A DNA stretch of 58,306 nt from an uncultured Granulosicoccaceae bacterium. Lineage in GTDB: Bacteria > Pseudomonadota > Gammaproteobacteria > Granulosicoccales > Granulosicoccaceae. The stretch lies in NCBI GenBank assembly GCA_937931165.1, contig CALHCI010000052.1, positions 1-58,306 on the forward strand, read 5' to 3'. Positions 36,007 to 45,114 of this stretch are shown in pieces. Position numbers and translations under genes: made by a program. The notes below the pieces were generated by a model. That model ran no database searches. It had not been told where the DNA came from and saw only the letters and a program-made list of their open reading frames with translations. The stretch's first letter is position 1, and the number at the start of each line of letters is the position of its first letter.

Positions 36007-36489
36007 CTAGCGACGACCGCCAGGCTTGCGCACAACCAGTGTTCCGGCCATTTTATCGTGCCACCCCTGATGCTTTTTATCCCATAAAACACACAACAAT
36101 CCGTAGCCTAGCGGCACCGTTGCGACATAGTAGCCCAGGTAACGCAACGCCCACTGCTTCATCGTCGGCACATCACCTGTATCTGCATCGACAATTTCAC
36201 TGTCGATGAAAAGCTTACCGGGTGTTGAGGCGATTTTAAGCCAGAATACAATCACAATCACCGCCGGCACGACAATCGACAGCACCGTGTAGAGTGTACC
36301 GGGGCGATGGTTTGGATCGGTACCGAATATCAACGGACCATACAGCGCGTACATCGGTGGCAGGAAAATCGCCATCGTCAACAGCCCGTCGATCAACGCC
36401 GCCAATAAACGAGGCCAGAAACCGATGGTTTGAAAGTCGGATATACCGACAGGCTGTTTGACATTTTGATGAGAGGACTTGTTAACCAC
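36007..36489 (-). CDS. RDD-family membrane protein
   Basis: Small inner-membrane protein of 160 residues with three helices. The RDD signature appears as GFWPRLLAALIDGLL, and the end reads KHQGWHDKMAGTLVVRK, both typical. Function of the family is poorly known; some members are Na+/H+ antiporters. GTG start placed directly after the SDR stop codon, with GGGAG serving as ribosome site inside the SDR end, so it is co-translated with that gene. Confidence 0.9.
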   Translation of the reverse strand: MVNKSSHQNVKQPVGISDFQTIGFWPRLLAALIDGLLTMAIFLPPMYALYGPLIFGTDPNHRPGTLYTVLSIVVPAVIVIVFWLKIASTPGKLFIDSEIVDADTGDVPTMKQWALRYLGYYVATVPLGYGLLCVLWDKKHQGWHDKMAGTLVVRKPGGRR

Positions 36490-37392
36490 TTACTCCCGCT
36501 GTTTAGCCATACTGACAATTTTTTCTATGTGCTCGTTTCCTGCCATTATTTCGCTGCCATCAGTGATGTCATCGATGCTTTCGAACTGGGCCGCAATCTG
36601 CTCAGGTGTGCGCTCATCTTCGGGAATATAAACACCCGGGGCCTCAATCAGTTTTGCGACGGTATAGCAGCCCGCACCAGCCAGCAGAATCTTGCGGTCG
36701 GGCGCTTGCTCACTGGCCAGAAATAACACAGCCGGTGATACATATTCCGGTGCCAGCGCATCGAATACCTCTTTTGGCATGATGTCTTCGGTCATCCGGG
36801 TTGCGGCAGACGGCGCCAGACAATTTACCCGGATATTATATTTCTGCCCCTCGATACACAGCACGTTCATCAACCCCACAACACCAAACTTGGCAGCACC
36901 GTAGTTGGCCTGACCAAAGTTACCGTAGATACCGGAGGTAGATGTTGTCATCACTATCCGACCGTAGCCCTGCTCACGCATGGCAGGCCACACGGCACGA
37001 CTGCAGTAGGCACTGCCGTTTAAATGCACATCGACCACTGACCGCCAATCGGACATGTCCATTTTGGCAAATGATTTATCGCGTAGAATGCCGGCATTGT
37101 TCACCAGTACATCAACCCTGCCCCACTGCGCCAGTGCTGCAGCCACCATTTCTTCAACCTGCTTTTCATCAGTCACGTTGGCAGTACTGGCGATTGCCTC
37201 ACCACCAAGTGCAATGATTTCATCAGCCACCTGCTGTGCCACAGAACTGCTGCCACTGCCATCGCGATCACCACCGAGATCATTGACCACAACTTTCGCA
37301 CCCCGGCCTGCCAATTGCAGCGCGTGAGAACGCCCCAGGCCCGTACCACCACCGGTGACAATGGCGACTTGTCCTTCATACGATATTTTCAT
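36490..37392 (-). CDS. Short-chain dehydrogenase, (3R)-hydroxyacyl-CoA dehydrogenase type
   Basis: NAD(P)-dependent SDR of 300 residues from the chosen start. The ATG at 37392 follows AGGAA at good spacing; a longer frame begins at 37416. Rossmann motif TGGGTGLG at 13-20, VVVNDLGGDRDGSG, VDVLVNNAG, and the catalytic set with STSGIYGNFGQANYGAAK (Ser, Tyr, Lys). The long NDLGGDRDGSGSS insert and SAATRMTEDIMP resemble the dehydrogenase part of peroxisomal multifunctional enzyme type 2, which supports an acyl-CoA substrate. Co-transcribed with the RDD gene. Confidence 0.88.
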   Translation of the reverse strand: MKISYEGQVAIVTGGGTGLGRSHALQLAGRGAKVVVNDLGGDRDGSGSSSVAQQVADEIIALGGEAIASTANVTDEKQVEEMVAAALAQWGRVDVLVNNAGILRDKSFAKMDMSDWRSVVDVHLNGSAYCSRAVWPAMREQGYGRIVMTTSTSGIYGNFGQANYGAAKFGVVGLMNVLCIEGQKYNIRVNCLAPSAATRMTEDIMPKEVFDALAPEYVSPAVLFLASEQAPDRKILLAGAGCYTVAKLIEAPGVYIPEDERTPEQIAAQFESIDDITDGSEIMAGNEHIEKIVSMAKQRE

Positions 37393-37903
37393 AATTTCCT
37401 GCATAGTTAGCGGCAAACTACTGACAGTGTAAACAACTAAAAACCCTGCCCCTGCATAACGCCAGTCGTTACATTGTATGACATCAGGGGATTGGAATTG
37501 CGCAGTATTCAGTCCATATTTACCCCCATATTAACAACAGCTACCACGCATCCAATTACCATGATGAATCGCGCAAAAGTACATCACGATGTAACCTGGT
37601 CTAGCCGACGAGACGCTGACAGTATTCCGTGGCATCAGAACGAATCACAGCCAGTGCGCCGGGGTCGCCTGACGACTTTGCATGCATTGGAACTTATCAG
37701 GTTGCGTTATGAAGCTGGAAAAAGACAAGCTGATACCCGTGCAGACACACCGCATTATCTCCCCGAGCACGCTGAACGCAATAATCACGAGCAACAAGCA
37801 GCATAAGGTCTGTCAGCCAGTAACTGGCTGGTGACCAGACTGCAGCAGCTTCCGGCACGCCGGTCCGCTATACTGCACCGCGAAATTTGCGCGCGGGATA
37901 CCA
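37393..37903. other. 511-base intergenic region between SDR and ogt
   Basis: No supported gene. A 110-codon frame at 37474-37806 is rich in His, Arg and Thr with no recognisable domain and is probably chance. A strong hairpin, CAGCCAGT-A-ACTGGCTG at 37814-37830, lies 74 bases before the ogt start; flanking GTCTG and CAGAC may extend it. It has no T-run, so it may be a leader structure or operator for ogt. Confidence 0.4.
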
Positions 37904-38407
37904 GTGAGTTCAGACACAACCTTCTTTCATCTGCACCCGTCTCCGATCGGAGAACTGGTACTGGCAGGTACTGACGAAGCACTAACCTACATCGGATTTC
38001 CGGACGGCCGTCGCAAAGCGTCGGTCAAATCCCACTGGCAATCCTGTCACCGCAATTTTAAAGAAGCCTGCCGTCAGCTGGACCTTTACTTCAGTGGCAA
38101 GCTCACTCACTTCGACATACCACTCGCCCCAATCGGCACGCCTTTTCAACAGCGCGTGTGGCAGGCGCTGCTCGAAATCCCCTACGGCGAGACCACGTCC
38201 TACGGGGCGGTTGCGCGAAAAATTCATCAACCAGCGGCGTCGCGTGCCGTCGGCAACGCCAATGGCAGCAACCCCATTCCCATTATAATTCCGTGTCACC
38301 GCGTTATCGGGCGCGACGGCACGCTGATCGGTTTTGGTGGTGGTTTACCGACCAAGCGTTTCCTGCTGCAACTCGAAGACCGCGAGCAACTGAGTTTCGG
38401 GTTTTAA
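37904..38407 (+). CDS. ogt: Methylated-DNA-protein-cysteine methyltransferase
   Basis: Suicide enzyme that takes alkyl groups from O6-alkylguanine or O4-alkylthymine in DNA onto its own cysteine. The 167 residues have the normal Ogt/MGMT length. The active site is C131 in IIIPCHRVIGRDG. The DNA-binding region TPFQQRVWQALLEIPYGETTSYGAVARKI and AVGNANGSNPIP are typical. GTG start. No Ada regulatory domain is attached. It ends 3 bases before the converging CoA-transferase gene. Confidence 0.94.
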   Translation: MSSDTTFFHLHPSPIGELVLAGTDEALTYIGFPDGRRKASVKSHWQSCHRNFKEACRQLDLYFSGKLTHFDIPLAPIGTPFQQRVWQALLEIPYGETTSYGAVARKIHQPAASRAVGNANGSNPIPIIIPCHRVIGRDGTLIGFGGGLPTKRFLLQLEDREQLSFGF

Positions 38408-38410
38408 ACG

Positions 38411-39613
38411 CTAGCCGACTATTCCATCGCGTCGCCAGCCTGAAATATCTTCTGCGCTACAACCGAGATCACGCAATATTTCATCGGTATGCTGCCCGCG
38501 TGGCGGTGCATGGTGACTCACCGAAGGTCCGCCATGTTCGTAATTAAAAGCCGCCACCGGCGATTTTAAATTGCTGTCGGCATCGGAATAGCCCTTGGGT
38601 TGCTGCAACACCCGGCGCGATGCTACCTGCGGATGCTGCAATGCCTCGTCCAGTTGCCGCACTCTGGCTGCGGGCACTCCTGCCTCATTGAGTAAGTCCT
38701 CCCAGTGTTGGGCACCACGGGTTTTAAGCACCTCTGCCATGACCACTCGATCTGCCTCGAGCCTTGCAGAGATTGCCCGAGAGTCCAGCACTGACACTTC
38801 AGCGGCGATGTCTTCACAGCCAAGCGCACGCCATAAGTCGGTATGTTGTCTGGCAGTGAAAGCGCCAATCATGATTTGTCCGTTGTCGGTATCAAAACAG
38901 GCATAACCGGGATGGGTAATGCTTGAGTTACCCGGTGCGACAGGGGCTGCACCGGTGATCTGTGTATCGACCGCGCTGGTAGACATTAGCATGATGGCAG
39001 CGTCGAGCATGGCCACATCAATGTGTTGTCCACGACCGGTCCGCGTGCGTTGAAATAATGCAGAAGCCACTGCAAAAGCGGCCTGTGCACCCGTGCCGTA
39101 ATCAAGTACCGGAGGGCCCACTCTGACCGGACCGGTAACATCACTGCCGGTATGTGCCATTAACCCGGAAAACGCCTGAATCACATTATCGTAAGCGGGA
39201 TGGTGTGCTTTGGGGCCAGTGTGCCCGAAGCCGGACATTGAACAATAAATAAGACCCGGGTTAATCTCTTTAAGTGATGCGTAGTCGAAGCCCAGCTTCT
39301 CCATCACACCACCTCGAAAATTCTCAACCAGTACATCTGCACTGGCAACCAGTTGCTCCAGCACTACACGGCCTTGCGGATGATGAATATCGAGCAACAG
39401 GTTTTTCTTGTTTGCCCCCTGCGCCAGAAAGTGACTGCCACGTAACTCATCATTCAATGCCGCACTCGCCCCTTCACTACGCATCATATCGGGCTGCGCC
39501 GGAGACTCAATTTTGATTACCTCAGCCCCCATCACCGCCAATTGATAGGTACAGAACGGGCCTGCCAGCACATGGGTAAAGTCCAGGCAGCGGATACCTT
39601 CAAATGCCTGCAT
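38411..39613 (-). CDS. Class III CoA-transferase (CaiB/BaiF family)
   Basis: Transfers CoA between carboxylic acids through a protein-bound anhydride. About 400 residues from the ATG at 39613, chosen because GGAG lies nine bases upstream; a frame beginning at 39628 is also open. LDFTHVLAGPFCTYQLAVMGAEVIKIESP is the typical beginning, AYDNVIQAFSGLMAHTG contains the expected catalytic aspartate, and RGQHIDVAMLDAAIMLMS and the C-terminal LRDLGCSAEDI are also normal. The acid substrate is not evident. It may act with the SDR and FadE in acyl-CoA catabolism, but they are not in one operon. Confidence 0.91.
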   Translation of the reverse strand: MQAFEGIRCLDFTHVLAGPFCTYQLAVMGAEVIKIESPAQPDMMRSEGASAALNDELRGSHFLAQGANKKNLLLDIHHPQGRVVLEQLVASADVLVENFRGGVMEKLGFDYASLKEINPGLIYCSMSGFGHTGPKAHHPAYDNVIQAFSGLMAHTGSDVTGPVRVGPPVLDYGTGAQAAFAVASALFQRTRTGRGQHIDVAMLDAAIMLMSTSAVDTQITGAAPVAPGNSSITHPGYACFDTDNGQIMIGAFTARQHTDLWRALGCEDIAAEVSVLDSRAISARLEADRVVMAEVLKTRGAQHWEDLLNEAGVPAARVRQLDEALQHPQVASRRVLQQPKGYSDADSNLKSPVAAFNYEHGGPSVSHHAPPRGQHTDEILRDLGCSAEDISGWRRDGIVG

Positions 39614-39721
39614 GGTACGGATCTCCATTACAACGATTAACCTGCGTCAGATATTACTCTCTGTAGTAAAGGTGATGCCACTGCTACAATCACGCTGTTC
39701 CCCTACACGACATGTAACTAT

Positions 39722-40327
39722 ATGACCACGCTTCACCTCGTAAGGCACGGCCAATCCCTGTGGAACGCTGAAATTCGTATTCAGGGCACCTCTGATCCGG
39801 AACTCTCGGCACTCGGTGTAGAGCAGGCACGCGAGGTGGGTAAAAAGCTGCCGGCATTTGATCGGGTGTATTCGAGCGATTTGCTGCGCACACGCCAGAC
39901 AGCGGAGCATATCCTCAACGGTAAAACAGATCACGTCGACTACAGAGCCTCTCTTCGCGAAATTCATCTGGGTCCTTGGGAAGGTATGCTACTGACAGAC
40001 GCCACCGAACAATATCCGGTTGAAACCGATCAGTTTAGAAACTCACCGGAACAATTCGCACTTGAAGGCGCAGAAACTTTTCATGCACTGCAGTCCCGGG
40101 CTCACAAAGCGATCAATGATATTGTTGCCGAGTGCAATGGCGAAGATATCCACGTGCTGGTGGTCAGCCACGGCGCTTTTTTAAAATCCCTGCTGATCGA
40201 CTACGCCGGCCTGACGTTAAACGATATGTGGAAAAACCCGCATATCGACAACTGCGGCCACAGTATTGTTGAATATAAAACCGACAAACCGGTCATTGTG
40301 AAGTTTGCCGATCAAACCGAGTGGTAG
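39722..40327 (+). CDS. Histidine phosphatase family protein
   Basis: Phosphoglycerate-mutase-like phosphatase of 201 residues. The RHG motif with catalytic H9 (HLVRHGQSLWN) begins the protein, YSSDLLRTRQTAEHIL has the second phosphate-binding arginine, LREIHLGPWEGML the acidic residue, and VVSHGAFLKSLL the second histidine. Substrates in this family range from phosphoglycerate to nucleotide phosphates and cobalamin precursors, so the role is open. It is a single gene divergent from the CoA-transferase. Confidence 0.92.
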   Translation: MTTLHLVRHGQSLWNAEIRIQGTSDPELSALGVEQAREVGKKLPAFDRVYSSDLLRTRQTAEHILNGKTDHVDYRASLREIHLGPWEGMLLTDATEQYPVETDQFRNSPEQFALEGAETFHALQSRAHKAINDIVAECNGEDIHVLVVSHGAFLKSLLIDYAGLTLNDMWKNPHIDNCGHSIVEYKTDKPVIVKFADQTEW

Positions 40328-40423
40328 GAAAGCGCTAAAACAACACCGCAGGATTTGTTAACCCGTCCTGTGCTTCAATAGCCACTCACACAGTCCTACT
40401 CATATCACACAGAGGAAACTGAG

Positions 40424-40870
40424 ATGAGCGACAAGACTTTTGAAGGCACCGGCACCTGCATGTGCGGCAAAGTCACTTACCAGGCGACACTGAAAGCCGG
40501 CGCCGGTGCATGCCACTGTGGCATGTGCAGACAATGGAGCGGCGGTCCGTTTATGGCCGTGCACGCAACAGGCAATGTGACTTTCAAGGGTGAGCAGTAC
40601 ATCAGCAGGTATCCTTCTTCACAATGGGCTGAACGTGCATTCTGTAAAAACTGCGGTGCAAATCTGTTTTATTTCCTGCTGCCCCGCCCAGGCCTGCCCG
40701 ACGGAGAATACATGTTGTCTGCCGGCTCCGTGACCGAACAAAAGCAGCTTAACTTTGACAATGAAGTCTTCATAGAGCAGGCGCCGGGCTGGTATCAGTT
40801 TGCTGATGAAGCGTCCCGCACCCGCCTTACCGAAGCCGATATCATGGCCATGTATGGCGAAGGAAACTAG
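40424..40870 (+). CDS. GFA/CENP-V family zinc protein
   Basis: Protein of 148 residues with the glutathione-dependent formaldehyde-activating (Gfa-like) fold. Zinc ligands are supplied by CMCGKV, ACHCGMCRQWSGG and FCKNCGANLF. Family members are mostly of unknown function, and a direct role in formaldehyde removal is not established for such small homologues. A good ribosome site (AGAGGAAACTGAGATG) is present. The AraC-type regulator begins 17 bases downstream, so the two likely form an operon. Confidence 0.9.
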   Translation: MSDKTFEGTGTCMCGKVTYQATLKAGAGACHCGMCRQWSGGPFMAVHATGNVTFKGEQYISRYPSSQWAERAFCKNCGANLFYFLLPRPGLPDGEYMLSAGSVTEQKQLNFDNEVFIEQAPGWYQFADEASRTRLTEADIMAMYGEGN

Positions 40871-40887
40871 CATTTTCAGCCACAGCC

Positions 40888-41745
40888 ATGTCGTCGCACA
40901 GCACCCCCTGGGACAGATACCGCAACCGTATTGAAGACGTTATCGCCTTTATCCATGCCAACCTGTCAGAGCCACTTACCGCAGACGTCCTTGCCGAGGT
41001 AGCGCATCTTTCACCCTATCACTGGCACCGGATCTACCGCGCTATCACCGGTGAATCTGCCGCCGCCACTGTTAAAAGATCCCGCATGCACAAAGCTGCG
41101 GGAGAATTGGTGCGGACGAATCAATCAATTGCAGAGATCGGCGCGAGCGTCGGATTCCCTGAAGTCCATTCGTTTACCCGCACATTCAAAACCTACTATG
41201 GAACGACACCGGGGGCGTTTAGAAACTCACGGCCTCCACTGGAAAGTTCCAGCGGTGTCCCGCCGGATGGCGATACATCACTGCATCCGGTCGACATTAT
41301 TAATAAACCGAATATGCGACTTGCCGGCTTATGGCACCGCGGCGACTATATGGCAATTGGCCAGACATTCGAAAGCGTGATGGCGCAGTGTGCGATGAGT
41401 GAAATTCTGCCACACGACCCGGTGACACTCGGCGTGTACATGGCGGACCCGGATATCAACGACACTACCACGCTAGAGAGTTTTGCCGGTGTACTGATCA
41501 CAGAATCGACGCCAGTACCTGAGCAACTATCAACACTCACGATACCTGGTGGTCGTTTCGCGATGATGACGCATCACGGTGCGTATGCACTGCTGAATCA
41601 CAGCTACCAGTGGCTGTACGGGTGCTGGCTGCCACAGTCGGGTATGGCGGTCAGAGATGTCCCTTGTTTTGAAATCTATCTGAATTCACCGGTCAACACG
41701 CAAGTGGCAGAGCTTCGTACCGGAATATGCCTCGGCGTCGAATAG
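40888..41745 (+). CDS. AraC-family regulator with GyrI-like domain
   Basis: Regulator of 285 residues. The HTH_18 double helix-turn-helix is N-terminal (residues about 8-110: IEDVIAFIHANLSEPLTADVLAEVAHLSPYHWHRIYRAITGES, SIAEIGASVGFPEVHSFTRTFKTYYGTTPGAFR). The C-terminal 150 residues are a GyrI-like (AraC effector-binding) domain (VDIINKPNMRLAGLWHRGDYMAIGQTFESVM, LTIPGGRFAMMTHHGAY, CFEIYLNSP), which binds small hydrophobic molecules. This is the Rob/SoxS-linked multidrug-type architecture. It could control itself with the GFA gene and the hydroxylase gene downstream. Confidence 0.92.
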   Translation: MSSHSTPWDRYRNRIEDVIAFIHANLSEPLTADVLAEVAHLSPYHWHRIYRAITGESAAATVKRSRMHKAAGELVRTNQSIAEIGASVGFPEVHSFTRTFKTYYGTTPGAFRNSRPPLESSSGVPPDGDTSLHPVDIINKPNMRLAGLWHRGDYMAIGQTFESVMAQCAMSEILPHDPVTLGVYMADPDINDTTTLESFAGVLITESTPVPEQLSTLTIPGGRFAMMTHHGAYALLNHSYQWLYGCWLPQSGMAVRDVPCFEIYLNSPVNTQVAELRTGICLGVE

Positions 41746-41868
41746 GCGGCAACACCGTCATAGTCAGGATTAGTAATCAAATCAGTTAATTTGCAGTACA
41801 CTCCAAAGCTAACTTTTTCAGGCCCCCGGGTTATTGCAGGGCCTGCCTCCGTCGGACGCCTTCAGATC

Positions 41869-42885
41869 ATGACCACGGCAGACACTCAAGACAGTAAAAA
41901 ACAACTGGCAGGGAAATCCCGTGAGTGGAACTATCACCCGGAACTCCCTATTTCAATGTCGCCGGTGTTTGACCTTCCGCCTAAACCAAAAGCTGCTGTC
42001 GCATGGCTCGGCGGTACCTGGCTAAGACTAACACCGCCGGTAAATCATATGTTGTTCGCTGTGGTGTCCTATTTTTTTCTGTGGCCGGCAATGATCGATA
42101 TGCAACAACTACAGTGGCAATGGATGCTGCAGATTTTTGCTATCCATCTCGCATCGGTGTTAATGCTCGCCGGTGCCATGCACACTTACCTGTATATTTT
42201 TGCTGGTCAGCAAATGCGCTTGAAGTTCGACGTACGGCCCATGCAGAAAAGTGCCCGCTTTACTTTCGGTTATCAGGTGTGGGACAACATGTTCTGGACC
42301 CTTGCTTCCGGGGTACCTATCTGGTCAGCCTGGACAATACTGTACTTTTATCTTGCAGCAAACGACCGAGCACCGGTTATTGATGCAATCGGTGACTCAC
42401 CGGCATGGTTTATCGTGATGTTTTTTATTATACGGTTCTGGCAATCACTGCATTTTTATCTGATACATCGACTGATCCACCTGCCCTGGCTGTTCAAAAA
42501 GATCCACCACCTGCACCATCGCAACGTTACTGTTGGACCGTGGTCAGGTTTGTCCATGCATCCGGCCGAACATCTGCTGTATTACTCAGGTATTCTCATA
42601 CACATTGTGTTGCCGTCACACCCGCTGCATGTGATCTTTCATATGTTTGCGCTCAACCTCGGGGCGATATTTACTCACACGGGTTTTCACAAACTGATTA
42701 TTAAAAACCGCGAAACCATCAACGCCGGTTCATTTCACCATCAGTTGCACCATCGGTTTTTCGAGTGTAACTACGGTTCTGAAGAAATACCGATCGACCG
42801 CTGGTTTCACAGTTTTCACGATGGAACCAACGCTGCAAACAAACGAATTCGTGAACGAAAAAAGTTGATCTTTGCCCGCAAGTAA
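41869..42885 (+). CDS. Sterol desaturase/fatty acid hydroxylase superfamily protein
   Basis: Integral membrane di-iron enzyme of about 338 residues; I take the ATG at 41869 (MTTADTQDSKK) because the frame upstream (to 41791) does not look coding. Histidine boxes: HFYLIHRLIH, KKIHHLHH, SMHPAEHLLYY, and INAGSFHHQLHHRFFECNYG. Four or more membrane helices surround them. Members hydroxylate or desaturate sterols, carotenoids or lipid acyl chains; no bacterial sterol genes are seen here, so a lipid-modifying role is more likely. Confidence 0.9.
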   Translation: MTTADTQDSKKQLAGKSREWNYHPELPISMSPVFDLPPKPKAAVAWLGGTWLRLTPPVNHMLFAVVSYFFLWPAMIDMQQLQWQWMLQIFAIHLASVLMLAGAMHTYLYIFAGQQMRLKFDVRPMQKSARFTFGYQVWDNMFWTLASGVPIWSAWTILYFYLAANDRAPVIDAIGDSPAWFIVMFFIIRFWQSLHFYLIHRLIHLPWLFKKIHHLHHRNVTVGPWSGLSMHPAEHLLYYSGILIHIVLPSHPLHVIFHMFALNLGAIFTHTGFHKLIIKNRETINAGSFHHQLHHRFFECNYGSEEIPIDRWFHSFHDGTNAANKRIRERKKLIFARK

Positions 42886-43000
42886 CACTGCGATTCTTCA
42901 CCTATAACGCACAATAACCGGCTTCACTAACTTCGTAGCTCATTACCCCCGGTTAAATGGCTGAACAATATTAGAAACGCTCAGCAACCCGGCGCGACAT

Positions 43001-43768
43001 CTACAAACCGGTAAAAAACTGCCACAGTAAAATAAGGGCGAGCGCGGCCAGCAGGTAACGCAGCCACTGCTTGTAGCGCTGCTGCGAAATACGCTTGCTG
43101 AGTCGCTGTCCGTACAACAAAGCGCCATAGGCAGCAATGGCTAACGGAATAGTTTTCAGCAGCAGCGTCATGCTCATCAGCCCGACCACAAAAAACACCA
43201 CCATTTGACACAGCTTTCCAATCAGGAAGCACAGATTCATCGCAGCGACCATTTCGCCGCGCTGTACGCCGACCGACAAAAAATAAATGATCAGTATGGC
43301 CACCATCACGTTAGTGGTACCGGCTGAAAATCCAGCCAATAACCCCATCACCACCAGTACTGCAAATGGATAACTGACAAACCAGTGTCTGGGTAACCGG
43401 CCGTGATACTGTGTCCACAGAAAGACCAGTATCAACAACGCCAGTAACAAACGAAAAGGCGAAGCGTCTACGACAGAAAGTACGTAGGCACCTGCCAATG
43501 CCCCCAGCAAAGAGGCACCGGCCAGCGGCCAGTACTTGCTCACTATCCGCGTAAATCCGCTTTGATTGTAGATGCTCGCAACATTGACTACCGCTGTTGG
43601 CAGCAGGGTTATTAATATGGCGAGTTTAACATCGAGAAAGACTGCAATGATGGGCGTCGCCACCATCGGAAAGCCAAGCCCCAGCGCGCCGTGCACAAGG
43701 CCGGAAAATACCATTACCGGCAGTACCCACAGTAGAACCTGCCACGTTACATCAATGGTTTCCGGCAC
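43001..43768 (-). CDS. TSUP-family (TauE/SafE) membrane transporter
   Basis: Inner-membrane protein of 255 residues with about eight helices. The family repeat appears as FSGLVHGALGLGFPMVATPIIAVFLDVKLAILITLLPTAVVN and FAVLVVMGLLAGFSAGTTNVMVAILIIYFLSVG. TSUP proteins carry sulfite, sulfoacetate, thiosulfate or other small anions, and export is common. It lies 30 bases downstream of the aminotransferase gene on the same strand, so the two are probably co-transcribed; the substrate may be a product of that enzyme, which is only a guess. Confidence 0.87.
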   Translation of the reverse strand: MPETIDVTWQVLLWVLPVMVFSGLVHGALGLGFPMVATPIIAVFLDVKLAILITLLPTAVVNVASIYNQSGFTRIVSKYWPLAGASLLGALAGAYVLSVVDASPFRLLLALLILVFLWTQYHGRLPRHWFVSYPFAVLVVMGLLAGFSAGTTNVMVAILIIYFLSVGVQRGEMVAAMNLCFLIGKLCQMVVFFVVGLMSMTLLLKTIPLAIAAYGALLYGQRLSKRISQQRYKQWLRYLLAALALILLWQFFTGL

Positions 43769-43798
43769 TGACAGATCCCTTCATTTGGTGATCAGAAA

Positions 43799-45049
43799 CT
43801 AACTGTGCTTCTCTTTGTACTCTGCTGATGCCAGTTTAATGCAACACGTCACCAGTGCCATTGCCTGTTGCACTTCTTCCAAAGGCGGACGGGTGGGTGC
43901 GAGACGGATGTTGCAATTGTTCGGATCGACACCGTCGGGATAAGTTGCACCGGTTGGCGTAAGTGCCAGCCCGGCTTCCTTAGCCAGCTCAACAACGCGG
44001 TCTGCAACCGGCAAGCGGGTATCGAGGCTGACAAAATACCCGCCTTGCGGATTGGTCCACGTAGCAAGATTTAGATTGCCTAGATCGTCGTTTAGCACCT
44101 GCTGTACACAATCGAACTTGGGCTTAAGGATTTTAGCGTGATCCCGCATCAGGCCTTTGAGCCCATCGGGGTATTCACGCAAAAACAAAACATGTCGCCA
44201 TTGTTCTGCTTTATTTGGCCCGATAGTTTGGGTGTTTAATGCAGCAGACCAATAATCGATATTTGCAAGGCTCATCCCTGCCAGGGCAAGTCCGCCACTG
44301 GCAAACGTTACCTTGGAAGTAGAACCAAACAACAGCACTCGATCTTGTGTGCCGTGTTTTTTGGCAGTCTCAAGCAGGTTTGGAAGTTCCGGCCATTCAT
44401 TCTGCAGATGATGCACAGCGTAGGCATCGTCGGCAAAAATAGTAAAATCAGCAGCTGCTGCCTTAAAACTCACCAGCCGTTCAGCAGTTTCCTGCGACAG
44501 ACTATCGCCGGTCGGGTTGCTGTAAGTCGGCACAAAGTAAATCCCTTTGACTGACGCATCATTTGCGGCAAGCTTTTCAACCGCATCCATATCCGGGCCA
44601 TGATGATCAATACCAACGGTTAGTAATTCAAAACCAAGCGCCTTTGCAAGCGTAAAGTGCCGGTCATAACCGGGTGCAGTGACAATCAACTTGGGCGATT
44701 GCCCTGCCCATGGTGCATCACTTCCGAGAACACCTCGAATCAATGCCCACGAAAATATCCGCGCCATAAAGTCCAGACTGGAATTATTGCCAATAATGAT
44801 TTCATCAGGCCCGACCCGCAGCTGCTCACAGAACACCTGTCGCGCTTCGCGAAGGCCCAATACGCCACCCGGATAGTTGCGAATGTCGACGTTGTTGTCA
44901 GTTCGGTAGTTACTGTCGTCAACCGAAGAAAGAATGGGCAGGCTCAGGTCAAAGTTCGCATCAGCCGGCTGGCCGCGCTCCATATTCAGTGACAGGCCCT
45001 GAAGTTTAAATTGTTCGTACTGTTCGAGAAGTGCGGCTAGGTTGCTCAT
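43799..45049 (-). CDS. Aspartate-type class I aminotransferase (AspT-like)
   Basis: PLP enzyme of 416 residues resembling the class Ic aspartate aminotransferases (AspT, PF12897 type) more than standard AspC. Blocks: LSLNMERGQPADANFDLS, DIRNYPGGVLGLREARQVF, IIIGNNSSLDFMARIF, YFVPTYSNPTGDSLSQETAERL, IFADDAYAVHHL (PLP aspartate and tyrosine), LLFGSTSKVTFASGGLALA (PLP lysine), and NPQGGYFVSLDT. It transfers amino groups between an amino acid and 2-oxoglutarate or oxaloacetate. Paired with the TSUP gene. Confidence 0.88.
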   Translation of the reverse strand: MSNLAALLEQYEQFKLQGLSLNMERGQPADANFDLSLPILSSVDDSNYRTDNNVDIRNYPGGVLGLREARQVFCEQLRVGPDEIIIGNNSSLDFMARIFSWALIRGVLGSDAPWAGQSPKLIVTAPGYDRHFTLAKALGFELLTVGIDHHGPDMDAVEKLAANDASVKGIYFVPTYSNPTGDSLSQETAERLVSFKAAAADFTIFADDAYAVHHLQNEWPELPNLLETAKKHGTQDRVLLFGSTSKVTFASGGLALAGMSLANIDYWSAALNTQTIGPNKAEQWRHVLFLREYPDGLKGLMRDHAKILKPKFDCVQQVLNDDLGNLNLATWTNPQGGYFVSLDTRLPVADRVVELAKEAGLALTPTGATYPDGVDPNNCNIRLAPTRPPLEEVQQAMALVTCCIKLASAEYKEKHS

Positions 45050-45114
45050 GGGGTGGTAGTGGGGTTGCGGGTCGAATCGCTAAATATAACAGCAATAACG
45101 CCCCGCCACGCACG

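Noticed and set aside
37474..37806. 110-codon plus-strand frame before ogt
   Set aside because: Composition rich in His/Arg/Thr, no ribosome site, no domain; judged chance.
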